From Tannerella sp. (GTDB lineage Bacteria > Bacteroidota > Bacteroidia > Bacteroidales > Tannerellaceae): a stretch of DNA of 10,095 nt. The stretch covers positions 1 to 10,095 of the forward strand of contig JAITQL010000068.1 of the NCBI GenBank assembly GCA_031288935.1. Reading direction: 5' to 3'. How positions within the stretch are numbered: position 1 is the first letter of the stretch; every line of letters begins with the position of its first letter. Under the pieces are notes generated by a model. That model worked only from the letters and a program-made list of their open reading frames with translations, was not told the DNA's origin and searched no databases. This document shows positions 1 to 5,926 of the stretch, in pieces. The position numbers and the translations under genes are program-made.

Positions 1-261
1 CACGATATGGGGCGACGACTGAAGCAACGCCTCCGACAGCGGGCGCGAAAGATTGACCTGCGCCGACCCCCGGAACGACGTCTCCACGCGGAAAATCCGA
101 TCCGCATCCCTATGGAAACAGTCGAAGCCGCGGTCATAATCGACCTGCATCATGATCACCATAAAGGCTGTGAACGCTACCGACAGCCCCAATACATTCA
201 ATGCCGTGGCTAATTTATAGCGGCGCAGCACACTCAAAAAGTTTCTTGCTATTGTTTTCAT
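1..261 (-). CDS. MacB/FtsX-type ABC transporter permease, N-terminal part (cut by window edge)
   Basis: The reading frame starts at the ATG at 261-259 and is open to the left edge, giving the first 87 residues of a protein. It begins MKTIARNFLSVLRRYKLATA, has one membrane segment at about residues 18-40, then the start of an extracytoplasmic domain (DADRIFRVE at about 52-60). It is a clear paralog of the complete permease at 947-3295: the first 29 residues are identical, and the final 131 bp of DNA differ at only five positions. By family it is the membrane subunit of a LolD/MacB-like ABC system, anchored by an N-terminal helix followed by a MacB periplasmic core domain. It is probably the next gene of the leftward ABC locus, now separated from it by a toxin-antitoxin pair on the other strand. 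The substrate is unknown. Confidence 0.9.
   Translation of the reverse strand, partial: MKTIARNFLSVLRRYKLATALNVLGLSVAFTAFMVIMMQVDYDRGFDCFHRDADRIFRVETSFRGSAQVNLSRPLSEALLQSSPHIV
131..261. repeat. Near-identical duplicated 5' end of two permease genes (second copy 3165-3295)
   Basis: Positions 131-261 and 3165-3295 align without gaps over 131 bp with five mismatches (about 96% identity). The match stops abruptly at the two start codons: the upstream sequences (262 onward and 3296 onward) are unrelated. Going into the genes, similarity falls quickly after about codon 45. This shows tandem gene duplication followed by recent exchange or strong constraint on the N-terminal membrane helix. Confidence 0.9.
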
Positions 262-308
262 CTCGTTGACAATTTAAAAAAGTAACTGCTATATCTGATT
301 ATAATGTA

Positions 309-316
309 TATCTTTG
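309..316 (+). promoter_or_regulatory. Candidate -7 promoter element for the toxin-antitoxin pair
   Basis: TATCTTTG matches the Bacteroidota -7 consensus TAnnTTTG exactly and ends 14 bases before the antitoxin ATG, so the transcript would be nearly leaderless. No TTG lies at the usual -33 distance, so support is moderate. A short inverted repeat, CCTG at 317-320 and CAGG at 327-330 separated by six A, lies between the box and the start codon. It could be an operator, but that is inference. Confidence 0.4.
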
Positions 317-330
317 CCTGAAAAAACAGG

Positions 331-492
331 ATGATTATTGAAGTAAAAGAAATTACGTCCGAGAATATTGACGAGATTCTCGGCAAGCTGAAAAAAAGTC
401 CCAAAAAAACGATTGCCAAACACTACGGCAAACTCAAACGCGGCATAGACGGAATGGCATATCAAAAAACAGTTCGCAATGAATGGAGTTGA
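331..492 (+). CDS. Small antitoxin of a VapC-type toxin-antitoxin pair (53 aa)
   Basis: A 53-codon frame runs from ATG at 331 to TGA at 490-492 and overlaps the start of the toxin gene by 14 bases, a typical antitoxin-toxin coupling. The product begins MIIEVKEITSENIDEILGKL, is rich in lysine and charged residues, and ends with YQKTVRNEWS. The C-terminal Tyr-Gln-Lys...Arg-Asn-Glu-Trp pattern resembles, from memory, small antitoxins that precede PIN toxins in Bacteroidota. I see no recognisable ribbon-helix-helix or AbrB motif, so the DNA-binding part, if any, is undefined. Its expected role is to bind and block the VapC nuclease and perhaps repress the pair. Identification rests mainly on position, size and overlap. 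Confidence 0.75.
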   Translation: MIIEVKEITSENIDEILGKLKKSPKKTIAKHYGKLKRGIDGMAYQKTVRNEWS

Positions 493-853
493 TTTCCTCG
501 CCGACACGAATGTCTTGATATATGCTCTGGAGGGACATCCCGTCGTATCGGGCATTACACATTGTTCCATTGCCATATCCGTTATTTCCGAAATTGAGCT
601 GTTAGGGAAAAAGGGTATCCTGCCACACGAAATATCGGAAATTCGGAGTTTGTTGGATGACTGCACGGTTATAAGTCTGACGGATGAGATTAAGAACATC
701 GCGATTGCTTTGAAACAGGTATATTCCATAAAACTTCCGGACGCAGTTATTGCAGCAACCTCCATATATTTTGGATGGCCGCTGGTTACTGCCGATACTG
801 ATTTCAAAACGGTCAAAGACATAAATTTGGTGCTTTTGGATTTAATCCGATGA
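479..853 (+). CDS. vapC: PIN-domain toxin, VapC-like ribonuclease
   Basis: The product has 124 residues, the usual length for a single PIN domain. The acidic residues of the active site are in order: Asp9 in FLADTNVLIY, Glu38/Glu40 in SVISEIELLG, Asp88 in IKLPDAVIAAT, and Asp106/Asp108 in LVTADTDFK. In this family they bind Mg2+ or Mn2+ and cleave RNA, often tRNA or rRNA; the target here is unknown. The ATG at 479 overlaps the end of the antitoxin gene, so the two are translationally coupled. The pair is visibly poorer in G+C than the flanking permease genes and runs against them, consistent with horizontal acquisition. The catalytic residues are complete, so the toxin is probably active. Confidence 0.92.
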   Translation: MNGVDFLADTNVLIYALEGHPVVSGITHCSIAISVISEIELLGKKGILPHEISEIRSLLDDCTVISLTDEIKNIAIALKQVYSIKLPDAVIAATSIYFGWPLVTADTDFKTVKDINLVLLDLIR

Positions 854-874
854 TTTCGCAATATTGAATTATCC

Positions 875-919
875 CCTGTGTTTCTCCGTGTAGTCCGAGA
901 CACAGAGAAAACACAGAGG
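875..919. terminator. Imperfect inverted repeat between convergent genes, possible bidirectional terminator
   Basis: The arm CCTGTGTTTCTCCGTGT (875-891) pairs with 900-919 (ACACAGAG-AAAACACAGAGG type) around an 8-base loop at 892-899, with a few bulges. It lies between the 3' end of vapC and the 3' end of the convergent permease gene, where a shared terminator would be expected. No clear U-tract follows on either strand, so it may instead be a dispersed CTCTGTG-type intergenic repeat. Confidence 0.5.
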
Positions 920-923
920 AAAA

Positions 924-951
924 TCACTAATCACTGTTCTCCATTCTCAAT
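924..951 (-). repeat. 7-bp-period tract overlapping the permease stop codon
   Basis: Read on the minus strand, four heptads follow each other: ATTGAGA, ATGGAGA, ACAGTGA and TTAGTGA. The permease stop codon TGA (949-947) lies inside the first heptad. A second tract with the same period and a shared ACAGTGA unit sits right behind the ABC ATPase stop codon at 3409-3436. No function is known to me; the placement at gene ends is what is notable. Confidence 0.65.
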
Positions 952-3295
952 TCGCTTTTATGCTTTCCACGGGATTCATGTTCGCCGCGCGCCAGTTCTG
1001 GAACGTGACCGTTCCGACGGTCAGGATAAACACGACCGCAAAGGCGATTGCATACACCCACCAGCACATCGGCGTGCGGTAGGCGAAGTTTTCCAGCCAG
1101 CGCGTCACGGCGTACCAGGCCACCGGCGCGGCCAGCGCAAAGCAGATGGCCAGGATGCGGACGTAACCCTTGTTGAACATCACGAGTATCTCGCCCGTCG
1201 TTGAGCCGAACACGCGGCGGATGCCAATCTCTTTGCGCCGGTACTCGCTGTCGAAGACGACCAGTCCGAACACGCCCACAATCGAGATCAGGATGGCGAT
1301 CATACTGAAAAGCGTGATCAGACTGCCGAGCCGCTGTTCGCTTTCGTAGGTATGGTTGAGCACCCCGTCGAAGAAGCGGACATCGAAAGGATATTCTCCG
1401 TCGAAAGTCGCCAGCGTGGAGCGCACGTGCGCCATCGCCGCGCGCAAGTCGGCGCCCGCCTTTACCTTGATGTAGGCAAAGTTGGGGCGGGAGCCCCAGT
1501 TCTCGGTGCCCCAGACGTAGAAGGCCATCGGTTCCACTTCCCTGCGGAAGGAGGCAAACTTGATGTCGGACATGAAACCGACGATCTCGGCGCTGTCTAC
1601 CCGTTCGTTCAAGGCAAGGCCGTATTCGGCGCGGGCTTTCCCGTTGAATATGTAGACGCCGCGGCGCGTATGGGCGTCCTCTTCGCGAAAGTCGCGCCCT
1701 CCGGTGATCTGCACGCCCGTCACGCGCAGAAACGACGGGTCAACGGGCAGACACTGGAAGGTGATCTTCCGGTCGCGATACTTCCGTCCCCAGCCCATGT
1801 ACTGGTCGTTTCCCGAAAGAAGCGATTCGGCATACGTGGCCCCGTCGATGCCGGCGAAGCTCCTGATGCCGTCGGTAAAGGCGTCGCGGCTGTCGCGTAT
1901 GCGATCCGACAGGTTGGTGACGATCAGTTCGTCCCTGTCGTATCCCAGCGGCGTGTGCTGCATGTAACGGTTTTGCAGAGACATGAAGGAGGCGCCGATG
2001 ATCAGGGCGAAGGAGGCTGCGAACTGCACGCCGACGAGTGCGCTGCGCAGCCGCCGGCCTCCGGGCGAGAGGCCGAAGCTGCCCTTGAGCACGATGGCGG
2101 GCTGAAACGACGTAACGTAAAACGCGGGATACAGTCCCGCCAGCAGTCCCGTCAGGACGGCCAGCGCCGCTGTTCCGGCCAGCGCCGCGGGATGCAGCGT
2201 CAGGGAGATGTCGGCATCCGTGAGCGAAACAAACGCCGTCCGTTCCGCCAGATGAATCAGCGTCGTCGCCAGCAGGAAGGCCAGCAGGCTGATGGCAACG
2301 CCCTCGAGCGCCAGCGCCGTGCGGATCACGGCCGTCGAGCCGCCCAGTATCTTCTGCGTATTGATGCTGCGGATGCGTTTCGGGGCGAGTGCGGCGCTGA
2401 AGTTCGTGTAGTTGATCCCGGCAATCAAGACGATTACGAAGGCGATGGCCAGCAGAATCAACAGCGTCTGACGGCTGGACTTGGGCGTGCCGTCGTACGT
2501 CACATCCGTCGTATAGTGCATGTCGGGCAGCGCGGTAAAGCGGCAGGCCTTGCCCGTCTTGTCCGGTGAAAAGTGCTCTCCCTGCGCCGAAGCGCCGAAG
2601 TTTTTCCTGAAATTGTCGAACAGGCCTTCCGCATGTTCCGGCGCATCCAGACGGACAAAGAACATGTAGCTCCAGCCACCCCAGTTGTCCCGGTTTTCTT
2701 TGGCATCCATCGGCAGATAGACAACGTTCGTGACGGAGGAATTGCGCGGAAAGTCCCGGTACACGCCGCCGACGGTACAACTGCCCCCTCTCCCGCTCAG
2801 CAGCTTGCCGGTGGCCGTTTCACTGCCGAAGAGCTTCCGCGCCAGACTGAGCGGGATCAGCGCCTTTTCGGGGTCGGCCAGCGCGCGGTCGCTCCCTTCC
2901 ACCATGTCGAAAGTAAACACGTCGGTATAGGAGGGTGTTACGATAAGGGAAGGTTCCCGATAGTAATGCTGTTCGCCATCCGATTCGACCGAGAAAAAGA
3001 AGCCCCGGTTATCCCGGAGAATGGTTCCTGCCAGAATATGTGGCGAGGATTGAACAAGCGCATCGGTAAACGGACGGTTGATGACGGCCTGCCAGCTGTC
3101 TTCCGATGCAATCATTTCCACGCGGAAAATCCGGTCCGCGTCCGGGTGGCAGCGGTCGAAGTTCCGGTCATAATCGACCTGCATCATGATCACCAGAAAG
3201 GCCGCGAACGCTACCGACAGCCCCAGTACATTCAATGCCGTGGCTAATTTATAGCGGCGCAGCACGCTCAAAAAGTTTCTTGCTATTGTTTTCAT
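947..3295 (-). CDS. MacB/FtsX-type ABC transporter permease, 782 aa
   Basis: A full-length permease of the kind with two MacB-core/FtsX halves. Predicted membrane segments are near residues 18-40, 277-299, 327-349, 369-393, 418-438, 657-681, 711-731 and 745-765, with large extracytoplasmic domains at about 41-276 and 439-656. The cytoplasmic stretch near 682-705 (EYRRKEIGIRRVFGSTTGEI) is the typical FtsX coupling region that contacts the ATPase, and the end NPVESIKAN is typical of the family. Such proteins act as mechanotransmission permeases, exporting peptides, antibiotics or lipids, or responding to envelope stress, with a LolD-like ATPase. The ATPase gene lies 141 bp upstream on the same strand and a near-identical start marks the paralog at 261. 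The ATG at 3295 is supported by its conservation in that paralog. The substrate cannot be inferred. Confidence 0.93.
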   Translation of the reverse strand: MKTIARNFLSVLRRYKLATALNVLGLSVAFAAFLVIMMQVDYDRNFDRCHPDADRIFRVEMIASEDSWQAVINRPFTDALVQSSPHILAGTILRDNRGFFFSVESDGEQHYYREPSLIVTPSYTDVFTFDMVEGSDRALADPEKALIPLSLARKLFGSETATGKLLSGRGGSCTVGGVYRDFPRNSSVTNVVYLPMDAKENRDNWGGWSYMFFVRLDAPEHAEGLFDNFRKNFGASAQGEHFSPDKTGKACRFTALPDMHYTTDVTYDGTPKSSRQTLLILLAIAFVIVLIAGINYTNFSAALAPKRIRSINTQKILGGSTAVIRTALALEGVAISLLAFLLATTLIHLAERTAFVSLTDADISLTLHPAALAGTAALAVLTGLLAGLYPAFYVTSFQPAIVLKGSFGLSPGGRRLRSALVGVQFAASFALIIGASFMSLQNRYMQHTPLGYDRDELIVTNLSDRIRDSRDAFTDGIRSFAGIDGATYAESLLSGNDQYMGWGRKYRDRKITFQCLPVDPSFLRVTGVQITGGRDFREEDAHTRRGVYIFNGKARAEYGLALNERVDSAEIVGFMSDIKFASFRREVEPMAFYVWGTENWGSRPNFAYIKVKAGADLRAAMAHVRSTLATFDGEYPFDVRFFDGVLNHTYESEQRLGSLITLFSMIAILISIVGVFGLVVFDSEYRRKEIGIRRVFGSTTGEILVMFNKGYVRILAICFALAAPVAWYAVTRWLENFAYRTPMCWWVYAIAFAVVFILTVGTVTFQNWRAANMNPVESIKAN

Positions 3296-3436
3296 ACAAA
3301 ATACGGTTTAAAAATTCAACGTTCAAGGATTCACTCTGTGGCGGCCGTGCTTCCGGGTGTAAGGAATTGCACGGGGAAAACACGGCGCGCCCCGGGGTAA
3401 AAGAGTGTTCACTGTTCGTTATCTGTTATTCACTCC
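3296..3436. other. ATPase-permease intergenic spacer with hairpin
   Basis: This 141-bp gap inside the presumed operon holds no gene. An inverted repeat pairs CCGTGC (3345-3350) plus TTCC with GGAA plus GCACGG (3369-3374), leaving a two-base bulge; it could be an mRNA-processing or attenuation hairpin. Near 3314-3333 is a short degenerate copy of the TTCAAGGATTCA repeat seen around the dehydrogenase gene. No convincing -7/-33 promoter was found for the permease. Confidence 0.45.
3409..3436 (-). repeat. 7-bp-period tract directly behind the ABC ATPase stop codon
   Basis: On the minus strand the four heptads GGAGTGA, ATAACAG, ATAACGA and ACAGTGA start at the base after the TAA stop (3439-3437). 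The period and the ACAGTGA unit match the tract behind the permease gene at 924-951. A weaker fifth heptad may extend it to 3402. Confidence 0.65.
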
Positions 3437-4117
3437 TTAAATAAATTCTCTGACGGAGGCGACGAGCATACCGTCGAAGAGGCTGATGGTGCGTTGTGCA
3501 AACGAAGCGTCGTGCTGCGAGTGTGTAACCATGATGATGGTCGTTCCTTCGGCATTGAGTTCGGAGAGAAGCTGGATGACTTCGAGTCCGTTCTTGCTGT
3601 CCAGGTTTCCGGTCGGCTCGTCGGCGAGGATCAGTTTGGGGTTCGACACGACGGCGCGGGCAATGGCGACGCGCTGCTGCTGTCCGCCGGAGAGCTGCTG
3701 CGGGAAATGCTTTGCCCGGTGACTGATGTCCATCCGCTTGAGGATGTCCATGACCCGCTGTTTGCGTTCGGCCGGTTTGACCTTCAGGTACGTCAGCGGC
3801 AGTTCCACGTTCTCGAACACGTTCAGTTCGTCGATCAGGTTAAAGCTCTGAAACACGAACCCGATGTTTCCCTTGCGCACCTGAGTGCGTCCCTTCTCCT
3901 TCAGGTGTCCTACTTCCAGGTCACCCAGGTAATAGTTGCCCTCCGTCGGATTATCCAGCAGCCCAAGAATATTGAGCATGGTCGACTTGCCGCATCCCGA
4001 CGGCCCCATAACGGCTACAAATTCGCCATTCTTCACTTCCATTGTCACGTTATTCAACGCGACCGTTTCCACATCTTCCGTACGGAAGGTCTTGCTTAAA
4101 TTTTCAATCTTAATCAT
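3437..4117 (-). CDS. LolD/MacB-type ABC transporter ATP-binding protein
   Basis: A 226-residue nucleotide-binding subunit with every ABC motif intact: Walker [10 protein letters not shown] (38-46), Q-loop Gln90 in FVFQSFNL, signature LSGGQQQR (142-149), Walker B LILADE (162-167) with catalytic Glu167, D-loop near 170-173 (GNLD) and switch His199 in MVTHSQHD. Length and motif spacing match the LolD/MacB/FtsE group, which powers FtsX-type permeases on the cytoplasmic face of the inner membrane. It is the first gene of the leftward locus and is followed by the 782-residue permease. A sigma-54-type promoter and two enhancer-like dyads lie upstream, so expression is probably inducible. The start at 4117 gives the normal family N-terminus ([11 protein letters not shown]). 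Confidence 0.96.
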   Translation of the reverse strand: MIKIENLSKTFRTEDVETVALNNVTMEVKNGEFVAVMGPSGCGKSTMLNILGLLDNPTEGNYYLGDLEVGHLKEKGRTQVRKGNIGFVFQSFNLIDELNVFENVELPLTYLKVKPAERKQRVMDILKRMDISHRAKHFPQQLSGGQQQRVAIARAVVSNPKLILADEPTGNLDSKNGLEVIQLLSELNAEGTTIIMVTHSQHDASFAQRTISLFDGMLVASVREFI

Positions 4118-4167
4118 AACTCTACTGTCTTATAATGTAATTACTAACGATACGATACCCATATTGT

Positions 4168-4183
4168 AGCAAATAACATGCCA
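4168..4183 (-). promoter_or_regulatory. Sigma-54 (-24/-12) promoter of the ABC operon
   Basis: The minus strand reads TGGCATG-TTAT-TTGCT, against the sigma-54 consensus TGGCACG-N4-TTGCW. There is one mismatch, and the invariant GG (4182-4181) and GC (4170-4169) are at the right spacing. The transcript would start near 4157, leaving a leader of about 40 bases before the ATPase ATG at 4117. Two dyads at 4237-4274 are at a suitable distance upstream for an activator. Confidence 0.8.
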
Positions 4184-4236
4184 AAAATACAATACATCCT
4201 TTTTCAGCAAGATGCGAAAAACGGCTTTTTTCAAAG

Positions 4237-4274
4237 TGTCCAATTTTTTGACACTGCTGTCCAAAAACTGGACA
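4237..4274. promoter_or_regulatory. Twin dyad operators, likely enhancer for an NtrC-family activator
   Basis: Two 17-bp inverted repeats share one design. Positions 4237-4253 read TGTCCA-N5-TTGACA and 4258-4274 read TGTCCA-N5-TGGACA. Their centres (4245 and 4266) are 21 bp apart, two DNA turns, so bound dimers would lie on the same face. They lie about 88 and 109 bp upstream of the predicted sigma-54 start, the usual range for bacterial enhancer-binding proteins. The cognate regulator is not in the window. Confidence 0.75.
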
Positions 4275-4332
4275 CTTTTTGAACGGATTCTCCAAGGAAA
4301 ACCCGAATCGGAAAGCAACAGGAATTAAGATA

Positions 4333-4488
4333 ATTCAAGGATTCAAAGATTCAAGGCTTCAAAGAGTCGTTTTTCGCAGATTCTTGCCGGGTTCAACACG
4401 GATTCCACCGATGAAGCGTCCTTGAAATCCGCGCCCGGATCCGTTGAATCTGCAGGGAGCCTTGAATCTTTGAAGCTTTGATTCCTTG
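4333..4488. repeat. Hairpin-forming 8-bp-period repeat, upstream of the dehydrogenase gene
   Basis: Left arm: four 8-bp units at 4333-4364 (ATTCAAGG, ATTCAAAG, ATTCAAGG, CTTCAAAG). Right arm: inverted units at 4460-4488 (CCTTGAAT, CTTTGAAG, CTTTGATT and a partial). A perfect 17-bp inverted repeat pairs 4342-4358 with 4458-4474 (AGCCTTGAATCTTTGAA). Inside it, GCAGATTC (4376-4383) pairs with GAATCTGC (4446-4453), and TTCAAC..GGAT (4392-4403) pairs with ATCCGTTGAA (4439-4448), giving a long nested fold. No gene fits here. The remainder of the 4118-4556 gap holds the sigma-54 control region and the candidate dehydrogenase promoter. Confidence 0.8.
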
Positions 4489-4518
4489 TACCGTTCTCCC
4501 GACGTACGAAAAAGTTCT

Positions 4519-4526
4519 TATCTTTA
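4519..4526 (+). promoter_or_regulatory. Candidate -7 element for the nucleotide-sugar dehydrogenase
   Basis: TATCTTTA matches TAnnTTTG at seven of eight positions and lies 30 bases before the ATG at 4557. No clear TTG is seen at the -33 distance, so this is tentative. Confidence 0.35.
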
Positions 4527-4556
4527 CGCCGCTTTTCAAGTTTTTATTGCATACAT

Positions 4557-5789
4557 ATGGATCACTTCAATATTGCCGTTATCGGGCTTGGATATGTGGG
4601 ACTGCCGCTGGCCAGGCTGTTTGCTACCCGCTATCCCGTTGTGGGTTTCGACACGAATCCCAAACGGGTCAACGAACTTCTGGCCGGAAAAGATCATACG
4701 CTGGAAATGGAGGAGGCGCTGCTGCAATCCGTCCTGAAAAACAAACCGGATGCCAATGCGGGTCTGTTCTGCTCCGCCGATCCGGAAGATATCCGGACGT
4801 GCAACTGCTACATCATCACGGTGCCTACGCCCGTAGACCGGAACAACCGCCCCGACCTGACGGCGCTGCTTGCCGCCAGTCGCATGGCGGGCACGGTCAT
4901 CCGTAAGGGAGACCTTGTTGTGTACGAATCGACCGTCTATCCCGGCGCTACGGAAGAAGACTGCATCCCGGTGATCGAACAGACTTCGGGACTGACACTC
5001 AATGTCGATTTCCTGGCCGGCTACTCGCCCGAACGGATCAATCCGGGAGACAGGGAACATACGGTGGAAAAGGTGCGGAAGGTCGTGTCCGGCTCCACGC
5101 CGGAAGCAGCGCTGCTTGTCGAACGGCTGTACGCCTCCGTCGTCAGGGGCGGCACGCACCGGGCGCCTTCCATCCGCGTGGCCGAAGCCGCCAAGGTGAT
5201 CGAAAATACACAGCGCGACATCAATATCGCCTTCGTCAACGAACTGAAAAAGATTTTCGACCGGATGGGCATTGATACCAATGCCGTGCTGGAGGCTGCG
5301 GGGACGAAATGGAACTTCCTGCCGTTCAAACCCGGACTGGTAGGGGGGCACTGCATCGGCGTAGACCCGTACTATCTGGCGCAAAAGGCGCAGGAGTACG
5401 GCTATCATCCCGAAATCATCCTGGCCGGACGCCGGATGAACGACAGCATGAGCGAATACGTGGCGGGAGAGGTGGTCAAGCTCATGGTGAAGCGGGGCAT
5501 ACGGGTGACGGACGCGGCGATCCTGGTGCTGGGCATTACCTTCAAGGAGGACTGTACGGATATACGGAACAGCAAGGCGGCGGACGTAGTGGCGGCGCTG
5601 AAGGAGTACGGCGCCTGCGTGACGGTCTGCGACCCGTGGGCGGATGCGGACGAGGTGAAGCGCGAATATGGAGTGGACGTCTGCCGCGAGATGCCGGACA
5701 GCCCTTTCGATGCCGTTGTAATGACGGTAGCCCACCGCGCCTTCGCAAACATACACGTCAACAGCGACCTCTTCTACTCCATAAGATAA
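4557..5789 (+). CDS. Nucleotide-sugar dehydrogenase, WbpO/TviB type (UDP-HexNAc 6-dehydrogenase)
   Basis: A 410-residue enzyme of the UDP-glucose/GDP-mannose dehydrogenase family. Residues 1-190 form the NAD-binding domain with GLGYVG (10-15), TVPTPVD (88-94) and the YESTVYPG loop (123-130, Glu124). The central domain carries GYSPERINPGD (155-165), AAKVIENTQRD (211-221; Lys213, Asn217) and catalytic Cys266 in GGHCIGVDP. The UDP-binding domain shows TFKEDCTDIRNSK (328-340; Lys330, Arg337). INPGD plus AAGTKWNFLPFKPG points to the WbpO/TviB branch, which oxidises UDP-GlcNAc or UDP-GalNAc at C6 to the uronic acid for capsule or O-antigen; the exact substrate is not proven. The C-terminus ends at FYSIR and seems to lack the last 15-25 residues (the family's ...YDVKG strand). 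The stop lies four bases before an 8-bp repeat array. No other polysaccharide gene is adjacent. Confidence 0.9.
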   Translation: MDHFNIAVIGLGYVGLPLARLFATRYPVVGFDTNPKRVNELLAGKDHTLEMEEALLQSVLKNKPDANAGLFCSADPEDIRTCNCYIITVPTPVDRNNRPDLTALLAASRMAGTVIRKGDLVVYESTVYPGATEEDCIPVIEQTSGLTLNVDFLAGYSPERINPGDREHTVEKVRKVVSGSTPEAALLVERLYASVVRGGTHRAPSIRVAEAAKVIENTQRDINIAFVNELKKIFDRMGIDTNAVLEAAGTKWNFLPFKPGLVGGHCIGVDPYYLAQKAQEYGYHPEIILAGRRMNDSMSEYVAGEVVKLMVKRGIRVTDAAILVLGITFKEDCTDIRNSKAADVVAALKEYGACVTVCDPWADADEVKREYGVDVCREMPDSPFDAVVMTVAHRAFANIHVNSDLFYSIR

Positions 5790-5793
5790 GAAA

Positions 5794-5920
5794 ATTCAAG
5801 GATTCAGGGATTCAATAATTCAATAATTCAAAGATTCAAGGATTCGGAACCTGCGCATGCATCCATTGTATCTGCAAGCACCGTGAATCTTTGAATCCTT
5901 GAATTTTTGAATCCTTGAAT
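5794..5920. repeat. Hairpin-forming 8-bp-period repeat between convergent dehydrogenase and polA genes
   Basis: Left arm: seven 8-bp units at 5794-5849 (ATTCAAGG, ATTCAGGG, ATTCAATA twice, ATTCAAAG, ATTCAAGG, and a decayed ATTCGGAA). Right arm: five inverted units at 5881-5920 (CCGTGAAT, CTTTGAAT, CCTTGAAT, TTTTGAAT, CCTTGAAT). The arms can pair over roughly 35-40 bp around the unique 5850-5880 segment. It fills the gap between the two 3' ends and may act as a two-way terminator. It is the same family as 4333-4488. Confidence 0.85.
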
Positions 5921-5926
5921 GTTGGA

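Noticed and set aside
262..946. Possible insertion sequence or integron cassette carrying vapBC
   Set aside because: No transposase, terminal inverted repeats, target duplication or attachment site could be seen around the pair.
1352..2569. A 405-codon open frame on the plus strand inside the permease gene
   Set aside because: It is an antisense shadow of a GC-rich gene: low-complexity Arg/Gln/Gly-rich product with no family features, while the minus strand encodes a clear permease.
4130..4318. A 62-codon minus-strand frame upstream of the ATPase gene
   Set aside because: It overlaps the sigma-54 promoter and both dyads, which explain the sequence better; the product has no recognisable features.
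4536..5756. A 406-codon minus-strand frame opposite the dehydrogenase gene
   Set aside because: The product is His/Arg/Asp-rich without motifs; the plus strand carries the full set of dehydrogenase motifs.
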